Assembly (NCBI RefSeq): GCF_051961495.1 | Contig: NZ_JBQCDF010000139.1 | Span: 1 to 19,752 of the forward strand | Source: Cytophaga sp051961495 | GTDB taxonomy: Bacteria; Bacteroidota; Bacteroidia; Cytophagales; Cytophagaceae | DNA length: 19,752 nucleotides | Direction of reading: 5' to 3' | Part shown: positions 14,189 to 19,752 of the stretch, piece after piece | Position numbering within the stretch: the stretch's first letter is position 1 | Layout of the letters: each line of letters starts with the position of its first letter | Notes under the pieces: model-generated | Databases searched by the model: none | Seen by the model: the letters and a program-made list of their open reading frames with translations, nothing else | Told to the model about the DNA's origin: nothing | Made by a program: the position numbers and the translations under genes

Positions 14189-17100
14189 ATGGGAAAGTTT
14201 TTCGTTAATCGACCAATTGTTGCGATTGTAATTTCAATTGTAATGATCTTATTGGGTATTGTTGCGCTTACTTCTTTACCAATCAGCCAATACCCGGAAA
14301 TCACTCCTCCGGAAATTCAGATCACCACGACTTATCGTGGTGCCGGTGCCGTTGCCGTTGAGCAGGCTGTTGCCACGCCTCTTGAACAAAAGGTTAATGG
14401 TGTGGAAGAAATGTTGTACATGAAGAGTACAAACGCCAGCGATGGCTCCATGACCATCCGGGTAACCTTTGAAGTGGGTACCAATCTGGATAATGCCAAT
14501 ATGCTTACGCAAAATCGCGTATCTCAGGGTACAGCCTTTTTACCGGTTGAAGTAAAGAATGAAGGTGTTACTACAAAAAAATCATTATCATTCCCATTAG
14601 TACTTATCTCTCTGCAGGCAGAAGGCGAATTGTATGACAACTACTTTCTATCCAACTATGCCAGCATCAATATTGTTGATCCTATTTCAAGAATCAAAGG
14701 TGTAGGACAGGTGAACTTAATGGGTGGTAGTGAATATGCCATGCGCATCTGGCTGAAACCGGATCAGATCGCTCGCTTAGGTTTGTCTGTGAATGAAGTG
14801 ATGCAGGCTGTGAAAGAACAGAACACCATTTCTGCCGGCGGTTCCATCGGCGGTGCCCCGGCTGCTGCAGGTGTTGATTACTCATACACAGTTGTACTAC
14901 AGGAACGTTTAATGACTGTTGAACAATTTGAGAACATCATTGTAAAAGCGAAAAACGATGGTTCTACAATCCGCCTGAAAGATGTTGCCCGTGTTGAATT
15001 CGGATTGGAGAATTACAACAACATCGGCCGTGTGAACAGTAAGGCTTCGGCCATCATCGCGATCTACCAGGTACCAGGCTCTAATGCCTTGGCAGTAGCC
15101 GATGAGATCAATGCACAGATTGAAAAAATGCAGAAACGTTTCCCGCCAGGAGTAAATGCTAAAGTTACACTTGACACAACCAAACCGATTATGGAAGGTG
15201 TGGATGAAATTGTTCATACACTTTTTGAAGCAATTGTACTGGTAATTCTGGTTGTATTTATTTTCCTCCAGGACTGGCGTGCTACCATCATCCCTTTAAT
15301 GACGGTCCCTGTAGCACTTCTTGCAACATTCCTCGTATTCCCGATCTTAGGTTTCACCATCAATATTCTTTCGTTGCTGGGACTTGTACTTGCCATCGGT
15401 ATTGTTGTGGATGATGCCATTGTTGTTGTGGAAGCGGTAATTCATAACATGGAGCACGGTCTCAATCCAAAAGAAGCGACGATCAAAGCTATGAGTGAAA
15501 TCTCAGGGCCGGTTATTGCCATTGCTCTAATCTTAACAGCTGTATTCATACCGGTAGCTTTTATACCGGGTATATCGGGAAGTTTGTACCAGCAGTTTGC
15601 CGTTACCATTGCCATTTCTGTGCTGTTCTCTGCATTCAATGCATTAACGCTTAGTCCGGCGCTGGCAGGTTTAATCCTGAAACCAAAGGATCCGAATAAA
15701 AAGAAAAACATCCTGGATAAGTTTTTTGAAAAATTCAATAAAGTATTCGATGCCATTACATCTAAATATGTAGGCGTTGTAGGATTACTTGCCCGTAAGG
15801 CATTCAGAAGCTTAATCATTACAGGGATCATCGGCGTATTGATTTATGTTGTGTACAAGCGCATCCCGGGAGGCTTCGTTCCTGGTGAAGACCAAGGCTA
15901 TTATTTGATCAACATACAGTTACCGGATGGTTCTTCTCTGGAACGTTCAGATGTAGTAACAAAGAAAATTGAAAAATTACTGGAATCTGTGGAAGGCGTT
16001 CAATATTCAACTTCTGTTGTAGGTATGTCCATGTTATCCAATACCAATGCAAGTAATTACGCAACAGTGTTTATTTCCTTGCATGAATGGGCTGAACGCA
16101 GACACGTGAATGACCTTATTAAAGAAACGAATTTCAAATTGCTTCAAACAATTCCTGAAGCCACTTGTATCGCTTATGCTCCACCTCCAATCGCGGGGCT
16201 TGGTAACTCTGCAGGTTTCAGCTTTATGTTGCAGGATCGCAGCGGTAACCCACCGGCATATCTGGCAGAACAAATGCAAGCCTTCCTGGCAGAGTTAAAT
16301 AAGCGCCCGGAAATTGGCCGTGTCACATCAATGTATCAGGCGAATATCCCTCAGATCAAAATGAGCGTTGATGCAGATAAAGCGAAAAAACTGGATGTAT
16401 CGCTGGATGAGATTAACAAGGCTGTAGGAGGCTTGTTAAGTACGCTGTATGTAAACGACATCAATCGTTTCGGGAAACAATATAAAGTATTGCTGCAGGC
16501 AGATATGAATTACAGAAAAGCAGAAAAGGATCTGGCATACTTTTTTGTAAAATCCAATAAAGGTGAAATGATCCCTTTAAATACATTGGTAACGCTTAAA
16601 GAAGAATATGGTCCTGCTTATACAAACAGGTTCAACATGTTCCGTTCGGCTGAGGTTACAGGTCTCCCTGCACCCAATGTGAGCTCTGCACAGGCAATGA
16701 AAGCGGTGGAGGAAGTTGCCGAAAAAACGCTGAACTCCAACATGAGTATGGAATGGACCAACTTAAGTTACCAGGAGAAGAAGGCTGAAGGTAAAGCAGG
16801 CGTGGTATTCGCGTTTGCGATTTTACTTGTGTTCCTGATCCTGGCGGCACAGTATGAAAGCTGGACATTGCCATTCAGTGTATTGCTTGGTGTACCGATA
16901 GCAATCCTTGGTGCCTTTGGCGGCTTGTGGATGATGAATCTGATTGATAGCAGTTATGTAAATAACATTTATGCCCAGATCAGTCTGATCATGCTTATTG
17001 GTCTGGCAGCTAAAAATGCGATTCTGATTGTTGAGTATGCAAAGATGCTGAAAGAACAAGGAAAGACAGTTATAGAAGCGGCCATCGAAGCTGCGAAGCT

Positions 17101-17305
17101 GCGATTCAGGCCAATCTTAATGACCGCTTTCGCGTTCATCCTTGGTGCTACCCCGCTACTTACCGCATCCGGTGCGGGTGCCGAAGCACGAAAAGTTATG
17201 GGATTGGTTGTATTCAGCGGCATGTTAATTGCTTCCATCTTCGGGATCATTATTATTCCAGCATTGTATGTAGTGATAGAAAAAATATTTAATAAGAGTA
17301 ACTAA
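14189..17305 (+). CDS. RND efflux pump, HAE1 (AcrB/MexB) family
   Basis: This is a 1038-residue inner-membrane drug/proton antiporter of usual family length. The N-terminus MGKFFVNRPIVAIVISIVMI is the typical first membrane helix, followed by the LPISQYPEITPP segment of HAE1 pumps. The proton-relay residues are present: Asp408 and Asp409 in GIVVDDAIVVVEAV, and Lys942 in GLAAKNAILIVEY. Two large periplasmic loops lie between helices 1-2 and 7-8, and twelve hydrophobic helices are expected. The substrates cannot be read from the sequence. The stop codon is 2 bases before the next start, so the two genes are tightly coupled. Confidence 0.97.
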   Translation: MGKFFVNRPIVAIVISIVMILLGIVALTSLPISQYPEITPPEIQITTTYRGAGAVAVEQAVATPLEQKVNGVEEMLYMKSTNASDGSMTIRVTFEVGTNLDNANMLTQNRVSQGTAFLPVEVKNEGVTTKKSLSFPLVLISLQAEGELYDNYFLSNYASINIVDPISRIKGVGQVNLMGGSEYAMRIWLKPDQIARLGLSVNEVMQAVKEQNTISAGGSIGGAPAAAGVDYSYTVVLQERLMTVEQFENIIVKAKNDGSTIRLKDVARVEFGLENYNNIGRVNSKASAIIAIYQVPGSNALAVADEINAQIEKMQKRFPPGVNAKVTLDTTKPIMEGVDEIVHTLFEAIVLVILVVFIFLQDWRATIIPLMTVPVALLATFLVFPILGFTINILSLLGLVLAIGIVVDDAIVVVEAVIHNMEHGLNPKEATIKAMSEISGPVIAIALILTAVFIPVAFIPGISGSLYQQFAVTIAISVLFSAFNALTLSPALAGLILKPKDPNKKKNILDKFFEKFNKVFDAITSKYVGVVGLLARKAFRSLIITGIIGVLIYVVYKRIPGGFVPGEDQGYYLINIQLPDGSSLERSDVVTKKIEKLLESVEGVQYSTSVVGMSMLSNTNASNYATVFISLHEWAERRHVNDLIKETNFKLLQTIPEATCIAYAPPPIAGLGNSAGFSFMLQDRSGNPPAYLAEQMQAFLAELNKRPEIGRVTSMYQANIPQIKMSVDADKAKKLDVSLDEINKAVGGLLSTLYVNDINRFGKQYKVLLQADMNYRKAEKDLAYFFVKSNKGEMIPLNTLVTLKEEYGPAYTNRFNMFRSAEVTGLPAPNVSSAQAMKAVEEVAEKTLNSNMSMEWTNLSYQEKKAEGKAGVVFAFAILLVFLILAAQYESWTLPFSVLLGVPIAILGAFGGLWMMNLIDSSYVNNIYAQISLIMLIGLAAKNAILIVEYAKMLKEQGKTVIEAAIEAAKLRFRPILMTAFAFILGATPLLTASGAGAEARKVMGLVVFSGMLIASIFGIIIIPALYVVIEKIFNKSN

Positions 17306-17307
17306 TC

Positions 17308-18696
17308 ATGAAGGCGAATCGCATTATCTTTTTTATCGGAGGAATCCTTCTTTATTCATCCTGTATGGTTGGCCCCAAATACAACCAACCGGATATAAGT
17401 ACATCAACGAAATACAGTGAAACATTTACTACAACTGTTCCTTCTGATACAACAAACCCATATGAATGGTTTAAACTCTTTAATGATTCAACACTGGTAG
17501 ACTTAATCAAAGTTGCTCTGGATTCAAACTACGATGCGCGTATTGCCACCAAACGTATTGAAGAATCAAGAGCTTTGTATGGTATGGCCAAAGCAGATCT
17601 ATACCCTGCGTTTGATTACAGTGCGGGCTACCTGCACTACAACCCATCAGACAATGCTCCTGTACCTATCGGAACTACCTACGACTACTTTAGAACAAAT
17701 GTAGGCATGTCCTGGGAAATTGATCTTTGGGGAAAAATAAGACACAGCAAGAATCAGGCTTACTACCAGATCCTGGCATCAGAAGAATCACGCAAGTCTA
17801 TTCAACTATCAATTGTTTCGGATGTTGCAACAATGTATTTTAATCTGATTGACCTGGACAATAAAATTGCCATCACTCAGCATACCGTTGAATCCCGTCA
17901 AAAAATGTTTGACATCATCAACAACCGCTTTACGTATGGTGATGCTGCTGAAATCGACAAACTACAATCTGAACAGCAGCTGGAAGATGCAAAAGCCATC
18001 ATCTATCAGCTGGAAAGACAAATGAAAGCTACGGAACGTGCTTTATGTATACTCTTAGGACAAACACCCAAAACAATTCTGCGTGGTAAAACCATTCAGG
18101 ACCAAACAGTGAATCCATATATTCCTGAAGGACTTCCTTCTGATCTGTTATCGAAACGACCAGACATCCGTGCTTCAGAAAAGCAACTGCAGGCCCAATA
18201 TGAAAAAATCGGCGTAGCTGTTGCCATGCGCTACCCGTCATTCCAGATCACAGGTTTGTTCGGGTTTGTAAGTTCTGATGTAACGGAAACCATTGCAACA
18301 GGCTCTATCACCAATTACATATCGACTACCTTAACAGGGCCGCTTTTCAATTTTGGCAAGAACAAAAGAAGAGTTGAATCTGAAAAGAAGAAGATGGAAC
18401 AATTGGCACTTCAATATCAGAAAAACTATATCCAGGCATTGGTTGAAGTTGAAAATGAGCTCACCAATGTGCGGACGATGAAAGACGAAATGCAACATAG
18501 AAAAAATCAGGTGGAAGCTGCGAGAAAGGTTCTTGAATTGTCTAAAGCACGCTACAACAGTGGTTATACAGACTTCATTGAAGTATTGAATTCTGAACAG
18601 ACGCTATTTACTGCTGAATTAAGTTATTCAACCTTAATGAAAGATTATCTTAAATCATATGTAAATCTATACAAAGCATTTGGCGGAGGCTGGTAA
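17308..18696 (+). CDS. NodT/TolC-like outer-membrane efflux lipoprotein
   Basis: This 462-residue outer-membrane channel completes the tripartite pump. The lipoprotein signal ends in LLYSSC (Cys19), followed by MVGPKYNQP, the characteristic start of the NodT/OprM family. Two repeats of the outer-membrane efflux domain occupy about 65-260 and 270-460 (for example LSKRPDIRASEKQLQAQY and EVLNSEQTLFTAELSY). It trimerises into a beta-barrel plus periplasmic alpha-tunnel. The gene ends 7 bases before the convergent outer-membrane protein gene, so its transcript must terminate inside that gene. Confidence 0.95.
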   Translation: MKANRIIFFIGGILLYSSCMVGPKYNQPDISTSTKYSETFTTTVPSDTTNPYEWFKLFNDSTLVDLIKVALDSNYDARIATKRIEESRALYGMAKADLYPAFDYSAGYLHYNPSDNAPVPIGTTYDYFRTNVGMSWEIDLWGKIRHSKNQAYYQILASEESRKSIQLSIVSDVATMYFNLIDLDNKIAITQHTVESRQKMFDIINNRFTYGDAAEIDKLQSEQQLEDAKAIIYQLERQMKATERALCILLGQTPKTILRGKTIQDQTVNPYIPEGLPSDLLSKRPDIRASEKQLQAQYEKIGVAVAMRYPSFQITGLFGFVSSDVTETIATGSITNYISTTLTGPLFNFGKNKRRVESEKKKMEQLALQYQKNYIQALVEVENELTNVRTMKDEMQHRKNQVEAARKVLELSKARYNSGYTDFIEVLNSEQTLFTAELSYSTLMKDYLKSYVNLYKAFGGGW

Positions 18697-18703
18697 GATG
18701 TTA

Positions 18704-19696
18704 TTAAAACACCTCTCCTGCTGTCATATAAAAGCCATTTGATTTTTTACCCAAACCATAATCCATACAAAGATTGGTGCGGGATTTCTTGTCAAGCATT
18801 ATACGAAGCCCGGCACCAATGCCGGGCTTTATATATTCAAACAAGTCTACATTGTTTTCCTTGTTTGAAGCTGTCGTCAGATTCACAAATACATTTGCGC
18901 CTAATACCTCAGTGCATTTAGAAATAGGAAAACGCCATTCAACTTCTCCATAAACCATCTTCTCTCCCCTGAATCGCCCCTGCGCGTAACCACGCCCGGA
19001 AAGGCCTTTGGAATCATAACCAATAGCCGGCAAGTCCATATAAGGCGCATGCCCGCTGAGCTGCATATTGGCCCACGCCCATACGGCCAGTACATGCCGG
19101 CTCTTTTTTTCTGAAAGAGAAAAATAATGCCTGAACTCTACCCATAAAATGGTACTCTTGGCTGTGCTACCCAACCAGGTTTCATTAAACCTTATGTTGG
19201 CATTGGCATAATAGCCTTTATATGGATTGATAAGATTGTCGCGCGTATCTACAACGAAATTGGCGCTCAAGCCGCTCATAGTGTATTTGCTGGTATCAAA
19301 ACCATACCTGCGCGAATAGATGTAATGGCTCGTATATTTTTTAGCTTCAACATTTAAACTATCATCTACGATGGAATAATGATGATCCAGGTGATAACCG
19401 GCCCCAAAGAAAAGCGTATTGCTTGGATTAATAGTCTTGGAAATGATCTGATGCAATTTCAGGTAGTTGTATGAAATCGGCTGTGCACCTGTATTTCCGG
19501 TCGTATTGTTTCCATTGATGTTTACCTGATACAGAATAGAAGTTGTATCAGGAGAATTTGTTCCGAGCCCGAACGTAGGCTGGTTATAGATCATCAAACG
19601 GATATCATTCTGTATAAAAAAAGTATTATGCGGAGTATAGCCGGAAGTTTTAAGCATTAATATAAACAGATTATTAGTAGTATACTGCAAGGCCAA
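18704..19696 (-). CDS. Omp85/D15-type outer-membrane beta-barrel protein, 5' end uncertain
   Basis: This frame of 330 codons matches the bacterial surface antigen (D15) barrel of small BamA/TamA-like proteins: alternating aromatic strands, VVDTRDNLINPYKGYYANA, GLSGRGYAQGRFRGEKMVYGEVEWRFP, and a C-terminal phenylalanine (FYMTAGEVF) of the kind recognised by the Bam complex. I see no signal peptide or POTRA domain at its start. The only available start near the 5' end is TTG at 19696; ATG codons at residues 14 and 35 would cut into the barrel. The same frame is open upstream to the window edge except for a TAA at 19700-19702, and the flanking residues look continuous. The gene may therefore be interrupted, frameshifted, or have a start I cannot define. 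The C-terminal part is reliable. Confidence 0.65.
   Translation of the reverse strand: MALQYTTNNLFILMLKTSGYTPHNTFFIQNDIRLMIYNQPTFGLGTNSPDTTSILYQVNINGNNTTGNTGAQPISYNYLKLHQIISKTINPSNTLFFGAGYHLDHHYSIVDDSLNVEAKKYTSHYIYSRRYGFDTSKYTMSGLSANFVVDTRDNLINPYKGYYANANIRFNETWLGSTAKSTILWVEFRHYFSLSEKKSRHVLAVWAWANMQLSGHAPYMDLPAIGYDSKGLSGRGYAQGRFRGEKMVYGEVEWRFPISKCTEVLGANVFVNLTTASNKENNVDLFEYIKPGIGAGLRIMLDKKSRTNLCMDYGLGKKSNGFYMTAGEVF
18806..18837 (+). terminator. Likely terminator of the RND operon, inside the opposing gene
   Basis: AAGCCCGGCA (18806-18815) and TGCCGGGCTT (18820-18829) form a perfect 10-base GC-rich stem with a CCAA tetraloop. On the plus strand it is followed by TATATATT. On the minus strand no T-run follows, so it should act on plus-strand transcripts only. 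It lies 110 bases past the last efflux stop codon. Confidence 0.6.
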
Positions 19697-19752
19697 GTTT
19701 TAATAATACATACGGGTATTCTGAGGATTTCCCATAAAAAATTCAGCTACCC

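Noticed and set aside
15442..15831. Antisense open frame of 129 codons within the RND pump gene
   Set aside because: The pump reading is unambiguous with all catalytic residues. The antisense frame shows no family features and is a by-product of codon use.
1..19752. Mobile element, prophage or CRISPR array
   Set aside because: I found no transposase, integrase, attachment-site duplication at the tRNAs, or regularly spaced repeats.

Overview
The window looks like a chromosomal stretch from a Bacteroidota species of the Cytophaga type. The evidence is a fairly low G+C content, start codons without Shine-Dalgarno sequences, promoter boxes of the Bacteroidota form TAnnTTTG in front of both tRNA genes, tandem 7TMR-DISM sensor kinases, and a lichenase-type glucanase. 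Cytophaga hutchinsonii is my best guess, but this is recognition of style and not a database match. I saw no insertion sequence, phage gene or CRISPR array.

Region A (1-7805, plus strand) is the accessory-looking part. A very AT-rich leader of about 280 bases precedes an E1-like (ThiF/MoeB type) adenylyltransferase fused to a flavin nitroreductase domain. Nine bases later comes a GNAT-fold acyltransferase resembling LuxI/N-acyl-amino-acid synthases. Two tandem sensor histidine kinases of exactly 716 residues follow. The first kinase has intact ATP-binding motifs. The second keeps the phospho-acceptor histidine but has lost the key N-box Asn and G1-box Asp. Together they read as a possible system that makes an acylated small molecule and senses it. 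That link is inference. No response regulator is present in the window.

Region B (7856-10778, minus strand) reads, in transcription order: tRNA-Lys(UUU), a terminator, a secreted GH16 glucanase, a terminator, tRNA-Leu(GAG), then rqcH (NFACT ribosome-rescue protein). The glucanase is a natural circular permutant of the lichenase fold, as in the Fibrobacter succinogenes enzyme. The rqcH gene starts with GTG only 16 bases after the tRNA-Leu end and has no visible promoter of its own, so the two are probably co-transcribed.

Region C (10835-12875) holds a membrane TPR/SH3-like protein (plus strand), which converges with and overlaps by 18 bases an alpha/beta hydrolase (minus strand). Upstream of the hydrolase on the same strand is a small secreted protein of unknown function. 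A long inverted repeat places the hydrolase start codon in a hairpin loop.

Region D (12983-18837) is a three-gene tripartite efflux operon on the plus strand: lipoprotein membrane-fusion protein, HAE1-type RND pump, and NodT/TolC-like outer-membrane lipoprotein. No regulator gene is adjacent in the window. Its likely terminator lies about 110 bases past the last stop codon, inside the opposing gene.

Region E (18704-19752, minus strand) is an Omp85/D15-type outer-membrane beta-barrel protein. Its 5' part is cut off by the window edge or interrupted by an in-frame stop.
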